A DNA stretch of 64,000 nt, taken from assembly GCA_002900995.3 (NCBI GenBank), contig CM035315.1, forward strand, positions 224,409 through 288,408, written 5' to 3'. A model generated the notes under the pieces. It was not told the DNA's origin. It made no database searches and was given only the letters and a program-made list of their open reading frames with translations. The DNA comes from Ganoderma boninense. Its lineage: Eukaryota; Basidiomycota; Agaricomycetes; Polyporales; Polyporaceae. Positions 1-11,879 of the stretch are shown here, one piece after another (position 1 is the stretch's first letter; the number at the start of each line of letters is the position of its first letter). A program made the translations under genes and the position numbers.

Positions 1-78
1 ATTCTGAGTCTTTGTACGTGAGATGCCTCTGTGTGCACGAGCGGGATGCTCAGCAAACTGACCACCGTACCTATCCAG

Positions 79-895
79 CGAAGAGTCTGAGTCTGAGTCA
101 GAATCAGACTCGGACTCGGACTCGGACTCGGAATCAGGGTTGGACTGGGACAAGCTCAGCGACTTCGACGAGTCGGACAGCTCACGTGCGAACGCGGCGC
201 GCACGCGCAGCACCCAGACACCCCCGACACCCGCGCCGACCAGCACCGCCAAGCCCGCACGCGGAGCGAGGGCTTGCGTCCGGGTCACTGATGCAGACCT
301 CCGCAGGATGGCGCAGTACCGGTGCGAGCACGGCGACGACAGCGAGCCGGGCCGCTACAGCACCCCCCGCTGGCAGGAGTTCGCTCGCCGCCCAGAGGTA
401 GGTCTCGTCGAGCCGATTTCGCCCTCCATCGTGCCTGCAAGTCGGTACTGACCAACGAGCGCGCTCCCAGAATTACAAGCGGACGCTGTCGGCCTGGACG
501 TGCGTCCCGCGCGACCCCAGGCATGCGGCCGGTACGTGCACCGTGTACCACTTTCCATGCCCCAATGCCCGAGTGCGTGCTGACATCCGACTCGGCTCCG
601 CACCTCTCTGTCTGTCTCAGCGATTGACCGGTATGTGAGGGAGTACCGGCAGCAAGCTGAGGCCGCAGAGTCTAAGCCCGTTCTACCCATTCGCCGGCAA
701 CCCCCGCAACCCGGAAACTCGACGGCGTCTCACAGAGCTGGGGTGCAAGGCCAAGACATCGCCTATGAGGCCAAACAGAAGGTCCGCGCGGATAGGAAGA
801 ACGGTGGCGGTGGCGGCCTGGGCTCCCTGAACAGGGCGAGAAAGCGTCGAGGCGTGGATGTGGACCGCATGGACATCATCGACTTGACTGACTGA
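79..895 (+). CDS. SANT/Myb-like paralogue 0, 5' end outside window
   Basis: This is the C-terminal half of a protein whose two relatives start at 2026 and 9864. Exons read 79..397, 471..531 and 621..895. The exon at 79 follows a ctatccag acceptor that is also present in the relatives. It opens with an acidic Ser-Glu/Ser-Asp repeat, followed by a conserved block with DLRRMAQY and RWQEFARRPE. The second block, across an intron, contains NYKRTLSAW and the third IDRYVREY. The Trp spacing resembles a Rap1-Myb or SANT helix bundle, but I cannot assign the family firmly. The tail is basic and Gly-rich and ends in IIDLTD, longer than in the 9864 paralogue. A nuclear DNA- or chromatin-binding role is inference only. 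The upstream exons are not visible. Confidence 0.6.
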
Positions 896-899
896 CGAG

Positions 900-2025
900 A
901 ACGAGGTGTAGGAGGGCGTGTCTGGCGCCAGTGAAGTGTGAAGTACGTGCGTGCTCTAGAGTTTGTTTGTGTGGTTGGTGTTGACGGGCTGTTCTGTGTG
1001 TATGTGCTCTGTCAGTTCTGCAGCGAATGTACATGGAGGACGATGAGCAGAGGTCTGTATAACTGAGCCCGACGTCGGGTGTGATGCCCAGCTCAAAACA
1101 CGCCAACACGTGAAGGCGAGTCGTGACTACGACGCGGCGGATCGTTTTCCGAGCGGAGCACCACCAGTATGCGCATTGCGAACCAGTATCAATCCTTTCC
1201 TTGTCCATTAAGCATTCTTGCCGTCCTGGCCGCGGTACCACCCAGCCCGCCTGTCTCCGCGGAGCGCAGCGCAGCGAGAGCCTGTTACGCAGCATTGACG
1301 ACCCTCTCCACACTCACGAGTCGCAGAAACAACCTCCTTCCATCCACAGACATTGATCCCTGCACGATCTTGCTGGACGAGTCAGAGAAGGGTAACGAAA
1401 CGACTGGAGACGTATCATTATCACTGTACTCGAAGGTGCGAGCTCATCCAGCGTCTCGAGATTCGCGGATACTGAGGGCGTTCGCTCACGGATTTGCGTC
1501 AGAGTCATACAGTTGGCACGTATACTCTGGTTCGACGTGGCCGAGGGTGCGCAAGCATTGGCTAACTCGAACCACCACCTGTGTCGACCAACATGTGAAG
1601 GGGTACAGTCCCCAGTAGCCACGCTTCTGTTGCGTCACGTCGTGGTTCTCAATTGACTCGCGCGTATGAAGCCACGCGTCGCAGGCTTCGTCTTCCGTCC
1701 CTGGATTTAGCGGGTGTAATTCCGATGTGACGACTTTGAGGGTAAGCAAAGCTGCCTTCTCGCCCGCGCCGTTGCCAGATGAGGTATCGTGTACGTTGCA
1801 CCCAGGGTAGCTGCAACGATAGTGTCCAACCTCTCCATGTGCTCCGAGTAAAGGACGTGCTGCGGCTCATGTCGCTGTCCTCATATACTCCGACCACGAC
1901 ATTCACGTCTCCCTCGTCCGCCCGTTGTCCTCAACGCCTCTGTACGTACTGTCGGTCTCAGTTCTCCCACTTGTATAGCTACCTAACCACCCATCATCAC
2001 ACCAGCTCTGCCTTGACACAGCAGC
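900..2025. other. Intergenic, no supported gene
   Basis: Between two SANT-like paralogues. Short open frames occur on both strands, but none has a recognisable motif, a conserved splice pattern or a relative elsewhere in the window. It holds the upstream region of the gene at 2026. The F-box and F-box-like partners seen after the other two SANT-like genes are absent here. Confidence 0.5.
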
Positions 2026-3484
2026 ATGGGATCTCTCAACCAGCCTCTCGCCGGACAGATGCCCCAAATGCAGCCATCACCGCAGCTGGGACTTCCTGCA
2101 GCGTTTTGGCAACCATGCCCGTCGCAGGTCATGCTCAACCCCTTCATGACGCCCCAGTTCCCGGTAATGGAACAAGCGTTGCCACAACAGCAGAACTCGT
2201 TCCCGCAAGTCTTCAATACCGGGGGTCAGGCGCCTTGGTTCCGTGCTCTAGTCACTGCGGTATCCACTGAGATCAAGGCCAAGTGGACGAATGGAGTTGT
2301 CGGAGATGCCGACCCAAGGTCTGACGCGAGGGGTGCATCTTCGTCGTCGGGAGACTTGTCTCCAGAGGATGAAGAAGGGCTGTTCAATGCTCTCAAGGAA
2401 GGAGTGAAAGGTGGATCAACGGTGCAGCAGATATTCAAGGAGCTGAGCCAGGTGAGTGTTTACACATTCCGTGTGCAGCAGCCCGAGCGACCATTGATCG
2501 CTCATGGAAATGTAGAAGCATGGACATGAAGAAATCGGTAAGTGTCTTCCCTAAGCGTGCAGCGGCGTTATGGGGACTGACGGTGACGACAGCGTTGAAG
2601 ACGTGGTTCGTCGCGAACTTTGAGAAGCTATACCCCAAGACCGCCTGCAGTTTCGACTCCACAGGCTCGCCATCTGGGGAAAGATCTGGACGCGACTGTC
2701 ATGCGGCGGGAACCAGTGCTCCTTCAGTGTCTAGTAACCATTCGTCTGGGTCTTCTGCAACCACAGTCGTAAATGAAGGGGGCCAATCCAGGTGGGCTGT
2801 ATGTTTTCCTACGAGGACGTGAGTACGTCGCACTGACGCGACCGCGCGATACCTTTCATATCCAGCGGAGAGTCAGAACGGCCAGAGTCGGAGTCGAGCG
2901 ATGACGACGAAGATCTACCCGCCTCCCGTATCCTGTCTAATCGATATCCTCGGGCCGGTGGAAGGAAAGCTCCAATAAGACGCATTCGCGTTACAAAAGC
3001 GGACCTCCGCGCGATGGCGCTGTACATATGCGAGAAAGGCGACGTCGAAACGCGCCAATACAGGCGTTCTTGCTGGCGTGAGTTCGCGGAGCGTCCTCAG
3101 GTCAGTATTCTGTTCCGGGCGCAAAGCTGTCAGGCACGCGTACTAACGATAAGTCCTCCGAAACTGCTCGCGCGAAGAATCACAAGCGATCATTGGACGC
3201 ATGGACTGGCGTCCCCCGGATCACGAAGCATGCCGTTGGTACGTGCGGTCATTAAGTTTGCCCTCAACGTTCGTCATTTGACGAGTAGGTTTTGGGAAGA
3301 AATTGACCGCCTCGTGAGGCAGTACCAGCATGAAGCCGTGGGTACGAAGTGCAGGACTGGTCTAGGTTTACCACGTAGTCATCAGCACAACAGGCCTGTG
3401 GCATCCTCATCTGGAGTCCAGAGGAAATTCTCTGGTGTCAATGCTAATGCTGCACTCGACTTGACTGTCGAGACAGAACATTGA
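2026..3484 (+). CDS. SANT/Myb-like paralogue 1
   Basis: Six exons follow from alignment with the paralogue at 9864: 2026..2451, 2516..2537, 2593..2791, 2866..3100, 3178..3238 and 3300..3484, giving 375 residues. The N-terminus is Pro/Gln-rich. A block with APWFRALVTAVS follows, then an acidic SSSGDLSPEDEE stretch, a 22-nt microexon (KHGHEEI), and LKTWFVANFEKL. The C-terminal half carries DLRAMALYI, CWREFAERPQ, NHKRSLDAW and EIDRLVRQY, a two-Trp arrangement like Rap1-Myb/SANT domains. The gene starts module A and is tail-to-tail with the F-box gene ending at 3922. Function is not known. A nuclear protein is suggested by the acidic and basic composition only. The start ATG matches the position of the paralogue's start. 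Confidence 0.65.
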
Positions 3485-3921
3485 CTCAGCATATTTGAGT
3501 AATCAGGGTAAGGTGTATTTCCCGATTTTGAGCCCGTCTCTCCACCGTTGCCACTGCTGACTGGATAGTTGCAGACCCATTTCACAAACACCTTCGGGAA
3601 CAGGTTGTTGTAGTCAGGTCAGTGAGCGAATATTTGATTGTAGAAGCGTGCCGCCTCTTCCGGTGTAAACACTATGGGCAGATGGGAAGGTTTTCACTGA
3701 ACACGCCGCCTCTTGGACTTGCAAAAGACTGCCGATAACTCTAGTGAAGAAAAAAATGAATGTAACAAGGGAACAACCATATCGTATCATCTATTTGTCG
3801 AGCACGTACTTCGGCCCGGGGGACATGCAGTTGAGCTGCATCGCAAGCATTGGGCGCCGGGGCTGCAAGAATCAATAGCTGCTTCCCGTTCATACAGTAA
3901 ATTCGTTGTGATACTAGCTCC

Positions 3922-6117
3922 TCATACACACGCATGAACCGCAAACCCACTGTCCTCCTTGCCCCACATAGCAGGCCAATCCCGGCTGATCGAAGGGGGC
4001 AAGTCGTACCTCTCCGGCAGCCTCACCAGCCAATCAATTTCTTCCAGCCTGCTCGAGACCTCCGCGTCCACCACGATGACCTCCTCCTCGGCTCTGAGAG
4101 CTCGTAGCCGCGCAACGTCGTTCGCATCCCAGTGCACCTCCGGCGCGAACCGGATGGTGACGACGAGGCGGCGGATGGGCATGCCGAGTGCAGCGCGCGT
4201 CGCGAGCGCCGCCTCGAGCTCCCCGATTTCGTTGCTCGACTCCACGGATGTCCACAACGTGTCCAACGGCCAGTGCTCCTCCGACTGACTGGTGTCGGGC
4301 TCAATGGTAGAGGGGGACGTGGACACCCGGGCCATCGCTGGGGGCTGGACGTTGAGGTGCACCAGCCCTGCACCGAGCGTAGGCCGCATGCCGTCTGGCC
4401 ACCACATGCCGGAGTCCCGAATGACCGCAATCGAGGTGACTTTGGGGAAGACGGCTGGGGGGAACAGTGTGCGGCCGAACGCGGACAAGATCGCGTCGTG
4501 GGTGTAGTGGACGCGGAGCTCCGCGGTCGTCGCGAAGAGGTCGCGGAAGGTGTGGAAGAAGTCGAGGTAGGGCAGGAGGGCATCACGGTAGAGCAACCGC
4601 GGGATGCGGAGGCGCAGGGAGCCTTGCGGGAACACGAGCTGTATGGGGTTGTCTCGGTGGTGTGGCTCGGACAGGCGGAGAAACATGTGCGAGACCGCGT
4701 CCTTGCCTAGGACGTGGCGACGTACGGTGGCCAATATGTCCGTGATGCTGTTGAGCACGGCTTGGTGCTGGTTCGCGACAGGCGCGACGAGATACAGGTG
4801 GCAGGTGGCTGGGATGGAGATACGCGAGAGGAGAGATTCAATGGGATACGTGGCATCCTCCTCGGGGAGTTCGGTATCGGCGTGCTCCTCGCCGAAGTAT
4901 TGTCTGGATTCCTTGCGGTTGAGTGTAAAAGCGAGATACTGCAGATGGGGAAAAGAGGCTGTCCGTGCTGCAGAGACAGCGTCCATCCGTGAATCTGCGT
5001 GCTGCCCCCAGTAAGGAATGTCGTGAAGGTAGACCTCTTCCAGCTTTGGGCTGCCAGCTAGGAAATCGACAAGATCCTCCACCTTCCAGCGGAGCTCTCC
5101 CTCGACTCCTCTGACGAACCCGATCTTGAGGAGGGTCAGCGAGGGGAATGCATTCTCCGGAAGGTCGCGAACATCCACAAGACAGAGAGAACGCAGCCTC
5201 GCACCGCCGCTGGAGAAAAAAGAAGCCCGTCCCGGTTTAGGTGATAGGTCGTGTGGCACCCCGGATGCCGTGTTGCGCACAATGGTGCAGTGTTCAAGGG
5301 CAGTAGCGTCGAACGATTGCAGGAACGATGGAAAATGCCTGATCGGCGATGTATCCCAAACATGGAGTTGGCGGATTCTCGGGGAGTTCGTAAGCATGAG
5401 CTTGACCATGTTTTCAACATTGTGTCGAAATGGTGCGATAGTATCTGGGGTTTTGAAATGCACAGTCAAGTCGACGGAAGCGTCATTGGGTAAGTATATA
5501 CTACGCCCGAAGCAGAAGTCTCGGTCAGGCTCTCCCGCATCGCGACAAGAAACGACGATAACCGTGTTCCATAGAGTAGGCCTTGCGAGGGCCAGCTCAC
5601 GCCAGTACCTGCATATCTTTGGAATCCGGCACTGGTCTTCCGCTGAGCGAAGCTCGAATGGCCAATAGGGAAGTCTCAGACCTTCAGGCGAGTGTGTTCC
5701 TGGGGAAAGAGCAAAGATCGTCGCCAGGAGCTCCTGCGGGATACGATTGATCGGGGCAGCCGCGTTGATAAGTCCTCCTACGATAGCGAGTCCTTGTGCA
5801 AATGCAGTGTGTAGACATTTGAGCTAGTAGAAGCGTGAATTCAACGATGAGAAAGGGTAGGGAGTCGAGGATGCTCGTAGTCTGACTGCGAGCTTAAGAC
5901 TCACTGTATCAGGATGTCTGCGGTGTTCAATAGTTACTTTGTAATCCAACCCGATATGAAACCCTACTTACCTGGCCTCTGGCTTTTCCAGTGAACGGAC
6001 AAGTGTCTGCACTTGGGAGGTGATCTGGTCACTGATTAGTCGAAGTGCGTCGATGGTCATGTCACTGCATGGCATGGCGAAGAAAGGCGGCGGGAGCGTT
6101 TTCTGGGGGAAATTCAT
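3922..6117 (-). CDS. F-box protein with LRR-like body, module A
   Basis: Exon 1 is 6117..5972, beginning MNFPQKTLPP. Exon 2 runs from about 5818 to the stop at 3922, about 680 residues in all. The F-box core is near residue 70 (INRIPQELLATIFALSP), followed by ICRYWRELALARPTLWN, the usual basidiomycete F-box N-terminus. A long body with LRR-like hydrophobic periodicity follows, then a signature tail with WLVRLPERYDLP and RDWPAMWG. The expected role is a substrate adaptor for an SCF ubiquitin ligase; the substrate is unknown. The module B paralogue at 11880 has the same layout. Anomaly: the exon 2 acceptor that works in module B (ctcag) reads ctcaa here, and the upstream tag acceptor would shift the frame, so normal splicing is in doubt. 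Confidence 0.75.
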
Positions 6118-6781
6118 GGTGTTAAAGTTGTCTTATATCTAAAAGCGATGCAAAATAGAGACGAGACAAAAGAGAGTTGCAGCGCATGATACGTTTGACT
6201 TCGACTGTGCGGGCGGTGGCGGCTGTTGGTCGACCGTGGGAACACCCGGCAACAACAAACTTGTCAACGTTTCAACACCATCACTTTACACAACTCTTAT
6301 GGCTCCTCCCGCCGCCTCAGAACGCTTCAAGTTCTCTGTGTGGAAAATGTAACGTCTTTCATCTCTAGCTACAGCGAATTCCCCTTTGGGTCTCAACATG
6401 CGGCGCTACAATACTTCTTCAAGGTCACGTCCAGGTCGTCCAGGCCTGGAAAGAGTTGGCGTGGTGAGTCCTCAGTCGTGCGTCACGGAGATGTTCTTCT
6501 TTTTCGAGTTGTAGACATCTCTAGGACTCCGGGCTCGAAGGACCGCCAGGGAATGCACTCGCACGTGGCACCTAGGTTCCCTCAAACTGTCCTTGCGATT
6601 TCCACACGAGGAAAGATGATGCGGTCAGTTCCACCATCGCGTTTCCTTTGACGTAAAACGTCTCCTTGTCCTCTGACTCCACTCTCATCTGCCATTTGCC
6701 CTCAAAACAGAGCTACAGTGAGTTGGATTGCCTGTATCCATAGTCATTGCCAATATCCACTGATCTGGACGATCGATAGAC
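6118..6781. promoter_or_regulatory. Divergent intergenic region, F-box gene and F-box-like gene
   Basis: A 664-nt space between two outward-facing genes. The same arrangement with similar spacing recurs in module B at 14056-14706. A shared regulatory region is therefore plausible, but I found no convincing conserved motif between the two copies by eye. Confidence 0.35.
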
Positions 6782-8649
6782 ATGTCTGAGTCCTCGACAC
6801 CGTTGAACAACGATGTTTTGCTATCCATCTTGTCCATCTCTACCACGAAAACTACAACTTCGATGATGGAGACATGCCGCTTTCTCTATCATGAGGGAGC
6901 AAAGGTTATCCTCCAGCAACCTGTCATCCTCGATGCATCAGATGAGAAGATTATTTCCGTACTGCGCTTTCTCCAAGCTGAGGGCCTCTCCCGATGCTCG
7001 TACGTGCGCACCATCCAGATCTTCACCAATCCACTTTCCGAAACTGCCGCCAAAATGCTGGCCATCATTGTTCCCCGCATGTCGAACCTGCAATGCCTCA
7101 GTCTCAGAGCAGAGCAATCTTTCGCGGCCCATCCCTACCTCCTCCCCGCCTTCGCCTCGCTTCAGACCGTCAAGATCTTGATCATAGTCGATGTTAGATC
7201 TCAATCTTGCGAGATGATCAGGACATTCCAGTCGAAGCTCCTCATCGCAAATATCGTATTCGACCCAGCCGACCAGTTGGATCTTAGTAGCATCGACCCG
7301 TCCAGGCACCCCCTGCAATTGCTGCAGCGATCCGCCTCTACCCTGCGGGAGCTGATGTGCGGGTATCGGTGTGACGCTGACACGGAGCCCGTTGAAAGCC
7401 TGTTTTTCCCGACCTACCCAGAAGTCCGCACCCTCATTCTCTTTAACAACATCGCGCCCAGCCCCATCCCGTACATCCGCGCGCTCCCGAACCTCACATA
7501 CCTCTCCTCTCAGAGCTACCTGCCGATCACCTGGGAGTACGAGCAGCTGGACATGTCGCGCTCCCAGCGCAATGTCAACGTGATGATCCAGAACTTCGCC
7601 CAACGCTGGACCGATGGGCCCTTTGTATGGAAGGACATCCAGAGCTACACCGGGCCGCTGTCTGACCTCTGGGCCCTCGGCCTGACTTTCCCCATCCCGC
7701 GGCTCATCGTGAAGGACATGCCTAGCCTGCGCGCGCCGCTCGCGCTGACGGAGGTCCTCGCGTCCGCGCGGCCGGTGCACCTGACGATCGCGTACGAGGA
7801 CCAGCCGTTCTCGTCCGTGCTCCAGTCGGACTTCCTGGACGCACTTCGCAGCGAGGGCGCAGCAGGCTTGCGATCCATCGGGCTGAGTGTCGACGTGATG
7901 GCAGGCGATGTCGACGGCGACCTCGACGTCGGTCAGGTCTTGGTGAGTTTGGCTCCACCACTCTCGCTAACAACGCTATTTCCCGATGGGGAAGCTGACC
8001 TGGTGTTCTCCACATGTAGGCAGACATCGAGACTCTGTTAGTAGGCTTGCAGTTGAGCAACATCTGGTTCACGCTGCGCGACATCACCCCACACGGGGAC
8101 GCCCCTGATGGAGAGTATCCCGTTCATGCGCGCGGCTCGGAGCATCAGCCTACCCTTGGTATAACCGGAACTGCGCAGAGTGGACCCGTGGCCCCTGATG
8201 TCGCCACGGACGACCTCGCATCGTCGACGCTGGCGGAGCGCACCCTCGAGGAGTTCGACGTGCAGGCGTTCGTGCGCCGCATCTCAACGTCGCTCCCCGA
8301 CCTCGAAAACATTATCGCCACCGTCGGGCGGCCACGGAGGTACGGTGGCATGGAGCGGTCGGTATGTTTGGGTAGGAAGAATGACGAGGCTCCACCGAAC
8401 ATATACACTGGGGGAAAGATCTTCTACAAGGAGCGGAAGCGAGAGGACGCGGAGCGCCGCTGGGAAGACATGTCCGTTGAATTCGTACAAAATTCTCGCA
8501 CTTGGGCCGTCGTTGGCGACCTTGTCGAGGGCGCAATATCAGGGCTTGAGGAGCGTGCGTGCCGCAGGGGAAGGAGTGTTCCCTGGGGTTGGCGTTGCAG
8601 GAGCCATGCGAGTGTGAGGACATGTATGCATAGGAATCGAGCGCCATGA
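6782..8649 (+). CDS. F-box-like protein, module A
   Basis: Two exons, 6782..7942 and 8020..8649, give 596 residues. The intron has a gtgagt donor and tgtag acceptor. The N-terminus NNDVLLSILSIS followed by METCRFLYHEGAKVIL resembles the F-box-like helices of Agaricomycete proteins. The rest has repeated Leu-rich segments without a strong domain signature. A conserved C-terminal block reads TLAERTLEEFDV with SLPDLENIIATVGRP. The paralogue in module B (14707-16509) aligns along the whole length, which supports this model and its intron. It is divergent from the F-box gene at 3922-6117. A ubiquitin-ligase adaptor role is inference from the N-terminus only. Confidence 0.65.
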
Positions 8650-9174
8650 GGCAGTCGCATTTGCAAGAAAGCAGTTACGCTTACATCTTGAAGAGATCGT
8701 GTGGTTTAGATCACCGCGACGAATGAATTGTATTTGAGACGGCCTGGTTATCCGATCGAGACCATCTCTTGCTTGAGGGCAGAGCAGCGTGCATATGAAC
8801 ATTGATACCACAAATAATTCCACACTGGACGAAAGCTATGTCGAAAGTTGGGACTACATATGAGCAAGATTGTAGAGAGCTCCAGGCATTTGCTGCGTCC
8901 TAACAGATTTGAATGTGTCCTTCCCATGGCTGTTCTCACTTCTACGATGATCGAAGGTTGCAATGCCCTATCATTAGTCAATTTTTCGAATTCTGGCAGC
9001 GCGTCCGACCACACTCCGGACCATACACCCTTGTCTCATGGCTTCCATGTGTGCATGGCACGACGTCCGCGTCAGTGATAAGCTTGCCCCGGTCCAACGC
9101 CCACTCGACCAACTGCGCATCTCTCCAAGTTCACATACAGACAGACACACTTAGATGAGAGCACCCCCAACTCC
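8650..9174. other. Intergenic, nothing recognised
   Basis: Space between the module A F-box-like gene and an F-box relic. Only short frames without recognisable motifs are present on either strand. Confidence 0.4.
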
Positions 9175-9460
9175 CTACTTCCGCCCCGCGTCCCACTGCA
9201 CAGTAGGCCAATCCCGGTTCGGAATAACGAAGGGAATCTCATACCTCTCCGGCAACCTCACCAACTAATCCACTTCACGGAGCTCGCTCGAGCCCTCCCC
9301 GTCCATCACGACGACCTCCAGGCTCCTGTGCCTCGAGGGCACGCAGCCGCGCTCAGACGTCGTCGGTTCAACAAGCGCCTCGAATGCAGCCTTCTCGGAA
9401 CTTTCCGTATCCAGAACGTTGAGCGCCTCCTGTTCCGTACCATCCAGTTCACCCAAAGTT
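9175..9460 (-). pseudogene. Relic of an F-box gene C-terminus
   Basis: The minus strand reads the signature tail of the F-box genes at 3922 and 11880: LVRLPERYEIP, then NRDWPTVQWD, preceded by RSLEVVVMDGEGSSELREVD. The conserved Trp of the WLVRLPERY motif is replaced by a TAG stop at 9265-9267. Upstream the match fades within about 70 codons and no F-box is present. It is a decayed C-terminal fragment lying between modules A and B, probably left from a lost module member. Confidence 0.7.
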
Positions 9461-9863
9461 CAACGTTCACCTTGGATCTATCCCTGCCGCTCCTACCCGT
9501 CATTGTCCTTAATTTCTCCACATTAAGCTGCCATCCTTCACGCCGACCACCAATACCATACGCCATCACCGTACTGCCTAATCTTGCGCTGGCAGTGCAC
9601 GCGGATTACTCGATGGAGCTTCGCCGTCCGCAAGGCTACTCTTCTATGTTAGCGTCGAAAAGCGCCTCGCGGACACTGGGATTGCAATATTTGTGTGTAA
9701 CTGATGGTGAGGATGTCTAGACCAGATTCTGCGTCCCTCCGTCTTCTGCCTTGTCTTCAACACATCTAGCACGACTGGTGAGTCTCAGTTTTCCCAACTC
9801 TATATCTTCCGACTCTCAGTCATATTCAGTTCTACTTTTATTACGCCTGTATCTTCTCGACCG

Positions 9864-11300
9864 ATGAGGTGGCCCCCTCAGCCCCCCGTCGAACAATTCC
9901 CCCGCCTGCAACTGCAGCAGCCACAAGGACTTCCTGCTTCGTGCTGGCCACCGTGCCTGCCACACCATGTCGTGTACAACCCCTTAATGCAACCTGCTGA
10001 GCACCCCGAGATGATTCCGATGCTATCGCCCCCTCAGAATCTACCCCCAGTCACTGCCCCCGGAGAACGGAGTCCCTGGTTCCAGACGCTGGTAGCAGCT
10101 GTCTCGAGGTCGATCCAGGACGACGGGAAGAGTGCGTTTGTAGATGTCATCGACATTGACCAGGAAGACATGTCCTCTGAGGATGAGAAAGCACTCATCG
10201 ACGCTCTGAAGAAGTGGAAGGACGGCGAGCTGAGGATGCCGGAGGTGTTCCAGACGCTTGGCAAGGTACGTTCAACCGTGCTTCGAAAGATGTCGGTTCG
10301 GTTAAGGCCCCTGACAATCTATGTGCACCTCTAGAAGAACGGACATACTGAACTAGGTGGGTACTGATCTGATCTACTCATTTTCCGGGAATAGACGAGC
10401 TGACTATGCCAGCAGAGTGGAAGACATGGTTCATCACGCATTTCGAGGAGCTCAATTCCAAGGTCAACCTCACTCCGAACACTCCAGAGCGCTCTCCAGG
10501 CGATACCCATGCTCCTGCACGCAGCAGTGAGGGGACGTCTCGGACTCGTTCGGAATCCAGAAGATGGACATCACGACCTTCGTCGATCACGCTTGTGGAC
10601 GAACGCACGCGCTCTCGGTAAGGCGCCCGACATTTGTCCTGTTGGCCTCCCCTGCCGACACTAACTGCACGACATCCAGCGACCAGGCTGCAGTATTCAA
10701 TCCAGAAATGGAGATTCTGGGAAGCGAGAACCTGCGCCGAGGATCGACCTCTCGGAACCGGCGTTCAGCCAGTCGTGTTAGCGAAAACGGCAAGGCACTC
10801 CCCAGTCGGACACGTGTACGGTCGCGCGCAGGCCACCTTCCCGCCCCAGTCACACCCGAGGACCTCCGCGCCATGGCGCAATATCTGTTCGAGAACGGCG
10901 ACACCAGCGTTGAAGTGCGCCGCTACCGCTCTACCCGCTGGCGCGAGTTCGCGGAACGTCCGGAGGTCAGTGCCTGTCACCCTTACTAAGACGATGCTCA
11001 TGGCGAAGCAGCCTCTGCGAGGGCGTTCACTCACGTTGAATTTCTTCATCTCGTCGTTTAGAACCGCAAGCGAACGTCGGAAGGCTGGGCCTGTATCCCG
11101 CGGCTCCGCCCGAAACACGCGGCTGGTGCGTGCACACTTGTGAATGTCTTCACCGTGCCGGAACGCTCGCTGAGTTTCACGGCCTACCTTTCACAGAAAT
11201 CGAGAGGTATCTGAGGGAGTTCCAAGAGGACGCCGAGGCTGCGAAGTCTACGAGGGCGGTACCGGCTAAGGCACCGTCCCCAGCAGGGGAACTGCGTTAG
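9864..11300 (+). CDS. SANT/Myb-like paralogue 3, module B
   Basis: Six exons, 9864..10265, 10335..10356, 10395..10617, 10680..10965, 11062..11125 and 11197..11300, give 366 residues with an open frame throughout. Exon order matches the gene at 2026, including a 22-nt microexon (KNGHTEL). Blocks in order: Pro/Gln-rich N-terminus, SPWFQTLVAAVS, acidic DIDQEDMSSEDEKAL, AEWKTWFITHFEEL, a Ser/Thr/Arg-rich linker, then DLRAMAQYLFENGD, RWREFAERPE, NRKRTSEGW and EIERYLREF. The Trp pattern is SANT/Rap1-Myb-like but not diagnostic. The C-terminus is shorter than in the paralogue at 79-895. It is tail-to-tail with the F-box gene ending at 11880. Confidence 0.68.
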
Positions 11301-11879
11301 TCCAGGAAAGTGCCGCTGATTCGGAGCATGTCGCGGTGATCGGTAGCCTGAACACGAGCCGGGAAGGATTGTCCTCCGTCATGTCATCGAGTCGAAGTGA
11401 CATGAGTCGTCAGACAGTCGTAAATGGTTGGATTGGATTCAGAGTAAGGGATGCGCAATGTTCCATGGCTCGTAATTGCGAGTATTCGTGACCATCTTGT
11501 TGAACTGATGCACTGTGCGTGGTACCTTTAACCTTCGACGTCAGGCCCCCGTGGAGGGTGGAGTGCAATATCCGTGTTCTGTTTTCTCCGTCGCAGTGTA
11601 TGTCGCCCCCGTGGATGACGTCAAACCTATACACTGAATGAGACTTCGTGAATATACAGCTGGAGTCGTCGCGGGAGGGTGAAACCAGACAGCGCAGTCC
11701 TCAACATCGTCATTGTAAAAGCTACGGGAAAGTGCTCGGCATATAAAAACATTCAACGGACCCTTCATTGTCCGACTACGAGTGCGTGGACGATACGGCA
11801 ACAACACATTAATGCACACATGTTTTTCCCAGTTCGCAAGCTCCTAGTTTACAGAGTGACCCAGCCGTCCTTTCTGCGT
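11301..11879. other. Intergenic between convergent genes
   Basis: A 579-nt space between the stop of the SANT-like gene and the stop of the module B F-box gene. No motif or gene was recognised. Confidence 0.4.

Noticed and set aside
6938..7780. Minus-strand open frame of 280 codons opposite the module A F-box-like gene
   Set aside because: Antisense shadow of a gene whose plus-strand reading is supported by its paralogue.
79..11300. Naming the SANT-like genes as the telomere protein Rap1
   Set aside because: Only the Trp spacing and a helix-like pattern agree. No BRCT or Rap1 C-terminal domain is present, and three tandem paralogues do not fit a single-copy telomere gene.
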